In this document: in pieces, positions 27,222 to 34,250 of the stretch
How positions within the stretch are numbered: the stretch's first letter is position 1
Layout: every line of letters starts with the position of its first letter
Origin: an uncultured Planctomycetaceae bacterium
GTDB taxonomy: Bacteria; Planctomycetota; Planctomycetia; Pirellulales; UBA1268
Length of the DNA stretch: 36,683 bases
NCBI GenBank assembly: GCA_903917235.1
Contig: CAIWZS010000492.1
Location: 1 to 36,683 of the forward strand
Direction: 5' to 3'
Position numbers and translations under genes: made by a program
Notes under the pieces: model-generated
What the model was told of the DNA's origin: nothing
Database searches by the model: none
The model's input: only the letters and a program-made list of their open reading frames with translations

Positions 27222-27581
27222 CGGGGTGTGGTGCGGCTCCTCGGGACGTGGTGAAGCGTGGGAGGTCTGCTGGCGGCGACGATGATACCGCGCGAATGTC
27301 GCGCGACCCTCGGCATGGCGCCGCACGACGTCGCGCATCGCGCGCGGTGGCTCCACCGGAGCACGGTGCGGGGAAAAAGCCCGGATCCACCGCCGATTTT
27401 TTTCGTGACTTCTCTTGACAGTTTTCCACGCCGGCGACCACAACCAAACCATCACGGCTCGAACAGGGCGCGTTTCGACGTGCACGAGCGGGTCGTGATA
27501 CCGTCGTCCGGACCTTGGAGGACACCCCGAGGGCCGGGCGTGTGATGCGTGTTCGGGTGTCCGATGGAAGGAGCCACATCG
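27222..27581. other. divergent intergenic region before the microprotein gene
   Basis: About 360 bases between the aminotransferase (minus strand) and the lysine-rich microprotein (plus strand). It should hold the promoters of both. Visible items are a T-run at 27397-27403, a perfect TTGACA at 27415-27420 without a convincing -10 partner, and TTTTCCACG at 27422-27430, one base from a DnaA-box consensus. No gene is supported in it. Confidence 0.4.
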
Positions 27582-27653
27582 ATGGCCAAGAAGAAGAAGA
27601 AGGCTGCCAAGAAGGTCGCCAAGAAGAAGACCAAGAAGAAGGGCCACGGCTGA
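27582..27653 (+). CDS. lysine-rich microprotein, 23 residues
   Basis: A very short frame: ATG at 27582, then Ala, five Lys, AAKKVAKKKTKKK and Gly-His-Gly, ending in TGA at 27651. Thirteen of 23 residues are lysine, all coded AAG. An excellent ribosome binding site, GGAAGGAG, ends eight bases before the ATG, which is the main support for translation. An in-frame ATG at 27564 exists but would place the site inside the gene. The composition resembles the lysine/alanine tails of histone H1-like or ribosome-associated proteins of planctomycetes and chlamydiae, without their length. Binding of nucleic acid is an inference from charge only. A structured, untranslated stretch and a terminator follow. 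Confidence 0.6.
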   Translation: MAKKKKKAAKKVAKKKTKKKGHG

Positions 27654-27671
27654 GTCCCTTCGTGAGGAGCC

Positions 27672-27816
27672 CGTCCGCGGGTTTCTCGCGAAGCCGCGTT
27701 CGCGGCGTGCCGCGGACGCGTGAGCCGACCGGTCCTCCGCTCGCGGAGGACCGAGGGCCGACCAGGCAGCCTTCTGTCCCGCGTTCCCGCCGCCGCAAGG
27801 GGGAGGAGGACGCGGG
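27672..27816 (+). other. structured GC-rich stretch, possible noncoding RNA or leader
   Basis: Several perfect stems follow one another. CGTCCGCGG (27672-27680) pairs with CCGCGGACG (27710-27718) and encloses GCCGCG/CGCGGC (27693-27706). CGGTCCTCCG (27730-27739) pairs with CGGAGGACCG (27744-27753) with a four-base loop. CCCGCGT (27778-27784) pairs with ACGCGGG (27810-27816). No good reading frame accounts for it. It does not match RNase P, SRP RNA, tmRNA or 6S RNA as far as can be judged by eye. It could be the 3' untranslated part of the microprotein transcript or an independent RNA. Confidence 0.45.
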
Positions 27817-27839
27817 GAGGCCACGCGATCAGACGAGAA

Positions 27840-27885
27840 AGGCCGGCCCGGGCACTTGGGCGCCCGGGCCGGCCTGATTTTTTTC
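27840..27885 (+). terminator. strong intrinsic terminator
   Basis: AGGCCGGCCCGGGC (27840-27853) pairs perfectly with GCCCGGGCCGGCCT (27862-27875) over 14 bp with an eight-base loop. It is followed by GA and seven T residues. This is a textbook plus-strand Rho-independent terminator. It ends the transcript carrying the microprotein and the structured stretch, and separates it from the methyltransferase gene. Confidence 0.93.
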
Positions 27886-27935
27886 GCCGGGCCCTGCGCC
27901 GTGGGAGCATGGCGTGCGACAGGGGCAAGCCATCG

Positions 27936-29045
27936 ATGTCAGACGTTCCACCCGCCTCCGCACCCGGCGCGGCCACGCCCAGCGCCGCGGCCATGGACTG
28001 GTTCCTGCTGGCGACCTGCCGGGGGGGCGCGGAAGCAGCCCTCGCCGCCCGGCAGGAGGCGGTCCTTCCGAGCCTGCGCCGCGGCGCGTGGCGGCGCGGG
28101 ATCGTCACCTTCCGCGTGCCGTCGGGTGAGCCGACCGATGCATTCGAGCACGACCTGATCTTCGCCCGCGCCTGCGTGCGGTCGCTCGGGCAGGTCGGCG
28201 GTGACAGCGATGAGGCGCGGGCCGCTGCGACCGCGGCCCTCGCGGGCCCGGCACCGTGGCGGGCGGTGCATGTCTGGCCGCGCGACGGGAAGGTGGAGGC
28301 CGACGTCGCGTCGATCGCGCGACGGCTCGGCGACGCGCTCGGTGTGGCGGATGCGGGCGGGGTCGCGCGTCCGGGCGACCTCGTGCTCGACTGCGTGGTC
28401 GATTCGGCTGAGCGGTGGTGGATCGGCCGTCATCGGGCCACGGTGCCGCCGACGACGTGGCCCGGCGGCATCGCCCCGTCGGTCCTGCCGGAGGGCACGG
28501 TGTCGCGGGCGTGGCTCAAGCTCGACGAGGCGATCGCCGTGTTTTCCCTGCGGCTCGAGCCGGGGCAACGCGCGATCGAACTCGGGGCCGCTCCGGGAGG
28601 CGCCTGCCAGCGCCTGCTCGCCGCCGGCCTCGATGTCGTGGGGATCGATCCGGCCGTCGTCGATGCCCGCGTCGCCGCGCACCCCCGCTTTCGTCAATTG
28701 CGGATGCGGGCCCGGGACGTGAAGCGACGGGCGTTCCGCGGCTGTGACTGGCTGGTGTGCGACATGAACATCGACCCGACGAGCACGATGGCGGCACTCG
28801 AGCGGATCCTGACGACGCCGGGCGTGCGGCCGGTGGGCGTGATCGCGACCCTCAAGCTGCCGGAGTGGTCCCGTGCCGAGGCCCTGCCTGGCTGGCTCGA
28901 CTCGTTCGCGGCATGGGGCTACACGCCACGGGCGCGGCAGCTCTCGACCGGAGGTCGCGAGGTCTGCGTGGCGGCCCTGCGGCGCGCGGGCCGGCAGGCC
29001 GGCCCTGGCGTCACGTCCCGCGCCACACCTCGTCCGCGGCGGTGA
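27936..29045 (+). CDS. RlmM-like (FtsJ-family) rRNA 2'-O-methyltransferase
   Basis: A protein of 369 residues. The C-terminal half is a Rossmann methyltransferase with the SAM-binding motif RAIELGAAPGGACQRLLAAGLDVVGIDP (near residue 210), preceded by SRAWLKLDEAI and followed by WLVCDMNIDPTSTM and GVIATLKLPEWSRAEAL. This is the RrmJ/FtsJ pattern; overall it resembles RlmM, which 2'-O-methylates a cytidine of 23S rRNA. The N-terminal half (FLLATCRGGAEAALAARQEAV and on) fits a THUMP-like domain. The start at 27936 was chosen because the terminator excludes upstream starts and an AGGGGC ribosome binding site lies before it; 27909 and 27993 are alternatives. The end overlaps the birA end by 35 bases on opposite strands. 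Confidence 0.8.
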   Translation: MSDVPPASAPGAATPSAAAMDWFLLATCRGGAEAALAARQEAVLPSLRRGAWRRGIVTFRVPSGEPTDAFEHDLIFARACVRSLGQVGGDSDEARAAATAALAGPAPWRAVHVWPRDGKVEADVASIARRLGDALGVADAGGVARPGDLVLDCVVDSAERWWIGRHRATVPPTTWPGGIAPSVLPEGTVSRAWLKLDEAIAVFSLRLEPGQRAIELGAAPGGACQRLLAAGLDVVGIDPAVVDARVAAHPRFRQLRMRARDVKRRAFRGCDWLVCDMNIDPTSTMAALERILTTPGVRPVGVIATLKLPEWSRAEALPGWLDSFAAWGYTPRARQLSTGGREVCVAALRRAGRQAGPGVTSRATPRPRR

Positions 29046-29838
29046 GACTGCCGGAGGCGAACCGCCTCAGGCCTGCGGGCGTGTCGAGGACGAGGCTCCC
29101 GTCGCTCATGATCCCGCTGCAGAGGCCCTCGTACCCGCCGCCACCGAGATGCAGCGTCACGCGATGGCCGGTGAGGCTGCACCAGGGGCGGTACCGCTCG
29201 ACGAGTGCGGCCGGGTCGGCGGCGAGCAGGTCGAGGAGTGCGCGGAGTCGCGGCAGGAACGCCGCGAGGACGGAGGTGCGCCCGAGGGGACGGCCGAGGA
29301 CATCGGGTATGGTGACCAGTCGCGCGCGCAGCGCGGGGGGCGCGTCGAGCGCGCGGCCGGCGGTGTTGACGCCGATGCCGAAGATCGCGCGGCCGTCGGC
29401 CACGGCCTCGACGAGGATGCCGGCGAGCTTCCTGCCGCCGACCTCGATGTCGTTGGGCCAGCGCACGCGTGGGCCGAGCGCTGGCTCGAGCGCGTCGAGT
29501 GCCTCGGCCAGTGCGATGCCGCACGCGAGGGACCACGTCGGGGGCGGGCCTCCGGTGCCGGCCCGTGCAACGACGAGGCTCGCGGCCAGGCTGTCGGGCG
29601 CGTGCCACCAGCGGGCACCCTGCCGACCGCGGCCGAGCGACTGCCGGTCGGCAACGACGACGGCCGGCAGGCACGGTGACGGCTCCGCAGCGACCCGCCG
29701 CGCTTCGTCCATCGTCGAATCGATCTCGGCGCGGTGGATCACCGTCGCATACCCAGCCTGGCGAAGCACCGCAGCATCGATGGGATCGGCACTTGTGGCA
29801 GGGTGAGCAGACGGCGCATGCATGGCGACGCGGGTCAT
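29011..29838 (-). CDS. birA: biotin--[acetyl-CoA carboxylase] ligase
   Basis: A protein of 275 residues that activates biotin with ATP and attaches it to the carrier lysine of biotin-dependent carboxylases. The biotinoyl-AMP loop appears as LGRGRQGARWW (about residues 68-78), with the catalytic region VRWPNDIEVGGRKLAGILVE near 124-143 and FGIGVNTAGRAL after it. A short C-terminal domain (LTGHRVTLHL, GIMSDGSLVLDTPAGLRRFASG) follows. There is no N-terminal helix-turn-helix, so it is a ligase only and not a biotin-operon repressor. An alternative ATG at 29823 exists. It converges on the methyltransferase gene with a 35-base overlap. Confidence 0.92.
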   Translation of the reverse strand: MTRVAMHAPSAHPATSADPIDAAVLRQAGYATVIHRAEIDSTMDEARRVAAEPSPCLPAVVVADRQSLGRGRQGARWWHAPDSLAASLVVARAGTGGPPPTWSLACGIALAEALDALEPALGPRVRWPNDIEVGGRKLAGILVEAVADGRAIFGIGVNTAGRALDAPPALRARLVTIPDVLGRPLGRTSVLAAFLPRLRALLDLLAADPAALVERYRPWCSLTGHRVTLHLGGGGYEGLCSGIMSDGSLVLDTPAGLRRFASGSLTAADEVWRGT

Positions 29839-30090
29839 CCAGACGTGGGACGTGCCGGGGATCGCCCTGGCCGGGCGGCGGGATGCTGCATTTATACGGC
29901 GGGAGGCTGGCCTCCCGCGGCGCTCGGTGTCGCATCGGGGGCATCCGCCGGCGGGCGGGCCGCCCCCGCACTTGACCGTGGTCGGCCGCGCGCGGTACCC
30001 CCCGTCCGGCTCCGCCGATTCCGGCCCGGATGCCGCCGCTCGCCGTCGGTCAGTCCCCGTCGGCGGTCGTCCCGCGGACGCGGCGTGGTC
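29839..30090. other. intergenic region with hairpin before outer-membrane gene
   Basis: About 250 bases between birA and the first outer-membrane gene, which diverge. A perfect 8-bp hairpin, GCGGGAGG (29899-29906) with CCTCCCGC (29911-29918), lies after an AT-richer patch (gcatttatac, 29888-29897). The hairpin resembles the GGGAGGC hairpin at 19112-19129. Promoters for both flanking genes are expected here, but none can be named. Confidence 0.4.
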
Positions 30091-31314
30091 ATGTCGGAGT
30101 GTGCGCCGATGCGGTGCCTTCTCATCGTCCTGCTCGCGGTCTTCGCGGCCGTCCCAGCGGCCCTCGGTCAGACCGCCGTGCTCCCGCCGCCGGCTGGATC
30201 GTCCCTCGATCGCCTCGCGCAGGCCTTCCCACCCGGCACAGGACTCGCGCCTCCACCCGCGGGCTGGGATCCCTACGCGCCGCAGGCCGGTCAGGTCTTC
30301 CCGGCCCCGAACGCGGCCTCCCCGTCGATGTGGGCGCCATCCGGGATCAACGGGCAGCCGGGCTATCCGGGCTCATCGACGGCGACGCCGTGGGTGGTGC
30401 CGACGCAGGGCACCGGCGGCTCGGCGTCCCTCGTGCCGCCGGGAGCCCCGCCCCAGCCGTCGACCTTCCAGCAGACGTTCTCGCAGACCATGCACGTCTA
30501 CCAGGGCGTGCGCGGCAGCTGGGCCTACCTGCTCGGCGATGGCGAGGGCACGCGGGTCGCCGTCAACGAGCTCGACACGACCGCGACCTTCGCGCTGCCG
30601 TTCTTCCACAACTCGCCCGCCAATCTCAACCATGCGCCGCTCCTGATCACGCCCGGATTCGGACTGCAGCTCTGGGACGGTCCGCAGACGACGACGACGA
30701 TGCGCGCCGACCTGCCCCCGAACACGTACGACGTGTTCATCGACACGGCGTGGAATCCGCAGTTCACGCCGCTCTTCGGCGCCGAGCTCGGGGTGCGCGT
30801 GGGGATCTTTACGAACTGGGACGTGTTCGTGACGGACAGCTGGCGCATCATGGGCCGCGCGATCGGCACGCTCCGGATGACGCCCACGTGGCAGGGCAAG
30901 CTCGGCGTCATCTACCTCGACCGCAACCAGGTGAAGATCCTGCCCGCGGTGGGTTTCACGTGGACGCCCAGCGCCGATGCTCGCTACGACATTTTCTTCC
31001 CCGCGCCGAAGGCCTCGAAGCGCCTCTGGAACACCGGGAAGCATGACTGGTGGGGTTACGTGGCGGGCGAGTATGGAGGGGGCGCCTGGACGTTTCGCCG
31101 CAATTCGAACGGCTTCACCGGCATCTCGCCGTTCGACTACAACGACATCCGCGTGGTGCTCGGCACCGAGTTCGTCCCGCGCTCGCCCACGGGGCTCGCG
31201 GGGAACTTCGAGGTGGGCTACGTCTTCTACCGGCAGCTCTATTACGTGAGCGGCCCGCCGCACATCCAGGACCTGCCGAGCACGATCATGTTCCGCTTCG
31301 GGCTGTCGTACTGA
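30091..31314 (+). CDS. outer-membrane beta-barrel protein (DUF6268-like), copy 1
   Basis: A protein of 407 residues with a signal peptide (LLIVLLAVFAAVPAALG) and a proline-rich leader of about 110 residues. A barrel-like region of alternating hydrophobic strands starts at MHVYQGVRGSWAYLLG. The segment KLGVIYLDRNQVKILPAVGFTWTPSADARYDIFFPAP is shared with the next gene. The C-terminus, TIMFRFGLSY, ends in the aromatic residue expected of outer-membrane proteins. I place it with moderate confidence in the DUF6268 outer-membrane family of planctomycetes. Function is unknown. ATG 30109 is an alternative start. Confidence 0.75.
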   Translation: MSECAPMRCLLIVLLAVFAAVPAALGQTAVLPPPAGSSLDRLAQAFPPGTGLAPPPAGWDPYAPQAGQVFPAPNAASPSMWAPSGINGQPGYPGSSTATPWVVPTQGTGGSASLVPPGAPPQPSTFQQTFSQTMHVYQGVRGSWAYLLGDGEGTRVAVNELDTTATFALPFFHNSPANLNHAPLLITPGFGLQLWDGPQTTTTMRADLPPNTYDVFIDTAWNPQFTPLFGAELGVRVGIFTNWDVFVTDSWRIMGRAIGTLRMTPTWQGKLGVIYLDRNQVKILPAVGFTWTPSADARYDIFFPAPKASKRLWNTGKHDWWGYVAGEYGGGAWTFRRNSNGFTGISPFDYNDIRVVLGTEFVPRSPTGLAGNFEVGYVFYRQLYYVSGPPHIQDLPSTIMFRFGLSY

Positions 31315-31344
31315 TGGTGGCGCAGCCTGTCCGTGCATGGGGTC

Positions 31345-31476
31345 GGTCGTGCCCTGGTCATGTCTCCGGACGTTCGCTTCGGCCCTCCGGGCCTTCGTTC
31401 ACTGCATGTCCGCGGCGCTCCGGCATCCATGCCTCCGCTTGCTTCCATAGCCCGGGGACATGACCAGGGCACGACC
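31345..31476. repeat. 25-bp inverted repeat flanking 82 bases
   Basis: The arms 31345-31369 and 31452-31476 are complementary at 24 of 25 positions, and the one mismatch would be a G-U pair in RNA. The left arm reads GGTCGTGCCCTGGTCATGTC before its last five bases. The interior holds a smaller stem, CGGCCC...GGGCC near 31381-31393. It lies between the two outer-membrane genes, beginning 30 bases after the first stop. No flanking target-site duplication or transposase is seen. Confidence 0.85.
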
Positions 31477-31515
31477 TTCCTGGACGGCCACCACGACGAC
31501 CGAGTGCACAAGGCC

Positions 31516-32607
31516 ATGGATCGTGTCCTGAAGCTCGTGAGACTGCTCGCGGTCGTGGCGATCGTCGCCCTGCGCGCGGTGCATGCCGCGGACGAGGTCG
31601 CGCCGCTGCCGCGCGGGGAGCGTGGACCAGGTCGCGACGGGGATGGGGTCGTGCCCCTGCCGCCGATCGACCAGGGATTCTTCGAGCGGATTCGCCTCGC
31701 CGCGCTCGGCGATCCACAGGACCTGACCGAGCCGCTCCTGCCGGACGACGTCGCGCCGCCGGGACAGCCACCTCAGGAGTTCGAGCCCCCTGCCGGCCGC
31801 AAGCTGCCGCCCGGTGCGAAGCCGGGTGCGCTGCAGCAGGCGATCGTCACCCTCACCGAACTCCCGCGGCTCGGAGCCAACGGACTCGGGCTCTCGACGA
31901 TCGATACGAGCGTCACGATCGGGCTGCCCGCTCCGACGGTCGATTCGCCGCTGCTCGTCACGTCGGGCTTCGGCACGACGTTCGTCGACGAGGTGGCCGG
32001 CCCGGGCGATCCGGGCCTGCCCGCGCAGCTGTCCGAGGCGTGGCTGCAGGCCCGCTGGCTCCGCAAGGTGGGCCGGCGACTCGGCGTCGATCTCGCGGTC
32101 TCGCCGGGCTGGTACTCCGACCTCGTCGCGGACATCCCGCAGGCACTGCGGATCACGGGCCACGGCTTCGGCGCGTGGGAGGCGCGCGACGACCTCAGGA
32201 TCGTGGCGGGTGTGATCTACCTCGACCGCTACGACGTCAATCTCCTGCCGGCCGGTGGCGTCCTGTGGACGCCGGGCGAGGATCGGCGGTTCGAGCTGAT
32301 CTTCCCGCGGCCGCGGCTCGCCTGGAGGGTCGCGGAAACCGCGCACGCCGCGCAGTGGGCCTACGTCGCCGGGGAGTTCGGCGGCAACCAGTGGGCGGTG
32401 CGTCGCGACAGCGGCGTCGAGGACGTCGTGGTCTACCACGACTACCGGCTGCTCGTGGGCTGGGAACGCCGCCCTGCCGACCTCGGTGCGAGCTGGCGCG
32501 TGGAGACCGGCTGGGTCACCGGCCGGCTCGTCGAGTACTACCTCACCGACTCCGGTGCGGTGCGGCCGTCCGACACGTTTCTCGTGCGGGCGGGGCTGTG
32601 GTACTGA
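31516..32607 (+). CDS. outer-membrane beta-barrel protein (DUF6268-like), copy 2
   Basis: A protein of 363 residues, a diverged paralogue of the preceding gene. It has a signal peptide (KLVRLLAVVAIVALRAVHA), a proline-rich leader and then the barrel. The segment RIVAGVIYLDRYDVNLLPAGGVLWTPGEDRRFELIFPRP corresponds closely to copy 1, as do WAYVAGEFGGNQWAVRRDSG and the C-terminal FLVRAGLWY. The start at 31516 was chosen because upstream in-frame sequence would read through the inverted repeat and delay the signal peptide. Function is unknown; the pair could form part of one envelope structure. Its stop is 12 bases from the stop of the converging Fur gene. Confidence 0.78.
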   Translation: MDRVLKLVRLLAVVAIVALRAVHAADEVAPLPRGERGPGRDGDGVVPLPPIDQGFFERIRLAALGDPQDLTEPLLPDDVAPPGQPPQEFEPPAGRKLPPGAKPGALQQAIVTLTELPRLGANGLGLSTIDTSVTIGLPAPTVDSPLLVTSGFGTTFVDEVAGPGDPGLPAQLSEAWLQARWLRKVGRRLGVDLAVSPGWYSDLVADIPQALRITGHGFGAWEARDDLRIVAGVIYLDRYDVNLLPAGGVLWTPGEDRRFELIFPRPRLAWRVAETAHAAQWAYVAGEFGGNQWAVRRDSGVEDVVVYHDYRLLVGWERRPADLGASWRVETGWVTGRLVEYYLTDSGAVRPSDTFLVRAGLWY

Positions 32608-32619
32608 CGCGACGCCGCG

Positions 32620-33096
32620 TCAGTCGCACTGCTCGCAGGTGCCCTTGAGGAGTACCTCGCTCACCGAGCGGATGCCACGGCGCCGACTCCCCGTCACGTC
32701 GGTCTTCTTCACGGACCCGCCCGCCGGTTTGGCACCGGGCTTCGGTGTGATCGCGACGTCGACATCGTCGAGGCACGAGACCTCGCCGCACGAGGTGCAG
32801 AGAAAGTGCGGGTGTTCCGCGACGCCACCGTGTCGCATCTCGAACCGCCAGACGTGGTCGCCGAGCTCGACGCGCGAAAAGATCTTCGCCTCGGTGAGCT
32901 CGGTCAGGTTGCGATAGATCGTGGCGCGGTCGAAGCCGCGGTCAGCGAGGGCATCGGCCACCTCGGCGTGGGTCCGCGGACCGCCCACCGCCCTGATGTG
33001 CTCGAGCACGGCGACCCGGGCCGGGGTACACCGCAGCCGGGCCTGGCGCAGCAGGCTGCGAGCGGCGTCCGACGGCTGTTTCTTGGGCGCTCCCAC
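32620..33096 (-). CDS. Fur-family transcriptional regulator
   Basis: A protein of 158 residues. The winged-helix domain is clear (RCTPARVAVLEHIRAVGGPRTHAEVADALADRGFDRATIYRNLTEL, residues 22-67). The metal-binding part has HPHFLCTSCGEVSCL (Cys100 and Cys103) and a C-terminal CEQC (Cys154 and Cys157), together a structural zinc site. Between them lies an unusual lysine/arginine-rich segment (about residues 119-142) in place of part of the dimerisation domain. Whether it senses iron, zinc, manganese or peroxide cannot be said. The gene is transcribed away from the DJ-1 gene's end and toward the outer-membrane genes; no Fur box was identified. Confidence 0.88.
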   Translation of the reverse strand: MGAPKKQPSDAARSLLRQARLRCTPARVAVLEHIRAVGGPRTHAEVADALADRGFDRATIYRNLTELTEAKIFSRVELGDHVWRFEMRHGGVAEHPHFLCTSCGEVSCLDDVDVAITPKPGAKPAGGSVKKTDVTGSRRRGIRSVSEVLLKGTCEQCD

Positions 33097-33150
33097 GACC
33101 CGAGTGTACCACCGCGCATACGGCGTGCGTCACGCGGTGGCCGCAGGCGG

Positions 33151-33756
33151 TCAGGTGGCGGCGACCCCGGCCAGCACGTCACACACCGCCGCCATGAAGG
33201 CGGGCAGGTCGGCGGGTCGGCGGCTCGAGACGAAGTGCCGGTCGACCACCACGGGCTCGTCTGACCAGATCGCACCGGCGTTGATCAGGTCGTCCTTGAT
33301 TCCCGGGCTGCCGGTGACCCGGACGCCACGATAGACGCCCGCGGATATCGGGATCCATCCGCCATGGCAGATCGCCGCCACGAGCCTGCCCTGCGAGGCG
33401 AAGGCGCGCACGACTGCGAGCACCTTGGGGTCGCGCCTCAGCGCGTCGGGCATCCACCCGCCTGGGATGACGATGCCGTGGAAGTCGGCCGCCTCCATGT
33501 CGGCCAGGCAGGCGTCGCTCGGGCAGGGATAGCCGTGCTTTCCTCGGTAGGTGCGGCCCGCCAGCATCCCGGCGACCGTCACGTGCCCCCCCGCTTCCTC
33601 GATCCTGAGCTTCGGGTACCAGAGCTCGAGATCCTCGTAATCGTCCCCCACGAGCGTGAGGACGCGGACTCCGTCGAGCGGCCGGTGGGCTGCCATCGAG
33701 CCCGTGAACGAAGGTGGGAACGAACCTGGGAACGAACCTGGGAACGAGGCGGTCAT
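33151..33756 (-). CDS. DJ-1/PfpI family protein
   Basis: A protein of 201 residues. The flavodoxin-like core shows VLTLVGDDYEDLELWYP (conserved Glu near residue 41), GIVIPGGWMPDALR near 94 and the nucleophile elbow AAICHGGW with Cys130. This matches the PfpI/YhbO group, whose members are described as peptidases, chaperones or deglycases acting on glyoxal-damaged molecules. The first 20 residues are a low-complexity run with FPGS repeats encoded by 12-base DNA repeats (33715-33750). The start at 33756 has an AGGAG ribosome binding site 11 bases before it; ATG at 33696 would remove the repeats. It is the first gene on the minus strand facing away from nrdJ. Confidence 0.85.
   Translation of the reverse strand: MTASFPGSFPGSFPPSFTGSMAAHRPLDGVRVLTLVGDDYEDLELWYPKLRIEEAGGHVTVAGMLAGRTYRGKHGYPCPSDACLADMEAADFHGIVIPGGWMPDALRRDPKVLAVVRAFASQGRLVAAICHGGWIPISAGVYRGVRVTGSPGIKDDLINAGAIWSDEPVVVDRHFVSSRRPADLPAFMAAVCDVLAGVAAT
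33715..33750. repeat. three 12-bp tandem repeats in DJ-1 gene start
   Basis: Units tgggaacgaacc (33715-33726 and 33727-33738, identical) and tgggaacgaggc (33739-33750). Because 12 is a multiple of three, the copy number can change without shifting the frame; each unit encodes a GSFP-like tetrapeptide on the minus strand. They may reflect slippage. Confidence 0.8.
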
Positions 33757-34250
33757 GGCTGGTGCTCCTGCCGGCGTGGCGTGAGGGGGTGGTCGATCTC
33801 GCTCGGGCGTTCTGGCCGGTCACGTTTCGGTCCGTCGCGACCATTGTCGCAGGCGGGCAGCACGCAGACGACGACACCCCCTCGCGAGAGCGGATCGGCC
33901 GATCGGCCCGGCCCGACACCGAGAGGCTGTTTCAGGCGGCTTTTTCGCCCACCGGCGCTGTTCCGGGGGACGACCCTTGACTCACCGGACCCTCACGCTA
34001 CATTCACGCCCCGGCCCACAGGAAGGGGTCGTGGCTCCGGCAACCACAACATCTTGCGATAGCACGCAGACGGACCTGCTTTCTCGAGATCGCCCGGGCT
34101 TCCGCCCGCACCGTCACCGGACCCCGACCCATGTCCTTCTGGAGGAAGCGGTCTTCCGCAGCCGATGGTTGAGGAAAACCTATACGCAAGTATAGTTTGA
34201 GAGTCCAACAGAGTCCGACACGCGAACGTCCCGAACGGAGGATGAACAGG
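33757..34250. promoter_or_regulatory. nrdJ upstream region with inverted and direct repeats
   Basis: About 490 bases without a supported gene between the divergent DJ-1 and ribonucleotide reductase genes. Near the nrdJ end is an AT-rich patch with the inverted repeat CTATAC-GCAA-GTATAG (34180-34195), extended by AAAC (34176-34179) and GTTT (34195-34198) with one unpaired base. The direct repeat gagtccaaca/gagtccgaca follows (34201-34220). These lie 30-75 bases before the ATG, where operators are expected. The palindrome does not fit the NrdR-box consensus, and no cobalamin riboswitch core is seen. Confidence 0.55.

Noticed and set aside
27415-27420. TTGACA as a -35 promoter element for the microprotein
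   Set aside because: The hexamer is perfect, but nothing like TATAAT follows at 16-18 bases and it lies about 160 bases upstream of the start.
31345-31476. MITE or insertion-sequence remnant
   Set aside because: No target-site duplication flanks the inverted repeat and no transposase fragment is visible. It is reported only as an inverted repeat.
34180-34195. NrdR box upstream of nrdJ
   Set aside because: The 16-base palindrome has the right length, but its bases do not fit the acaCwAtATaTwGtgt consensus and no second box lies at the usual spacing.
33979-34250. Cobalamin riboswitch upstream of nrdJ
   Set aside because: A short acggacctgct resembles one conserved piece, but the GCNACTG B12-box core and the other conserved segments are not present in the right order.
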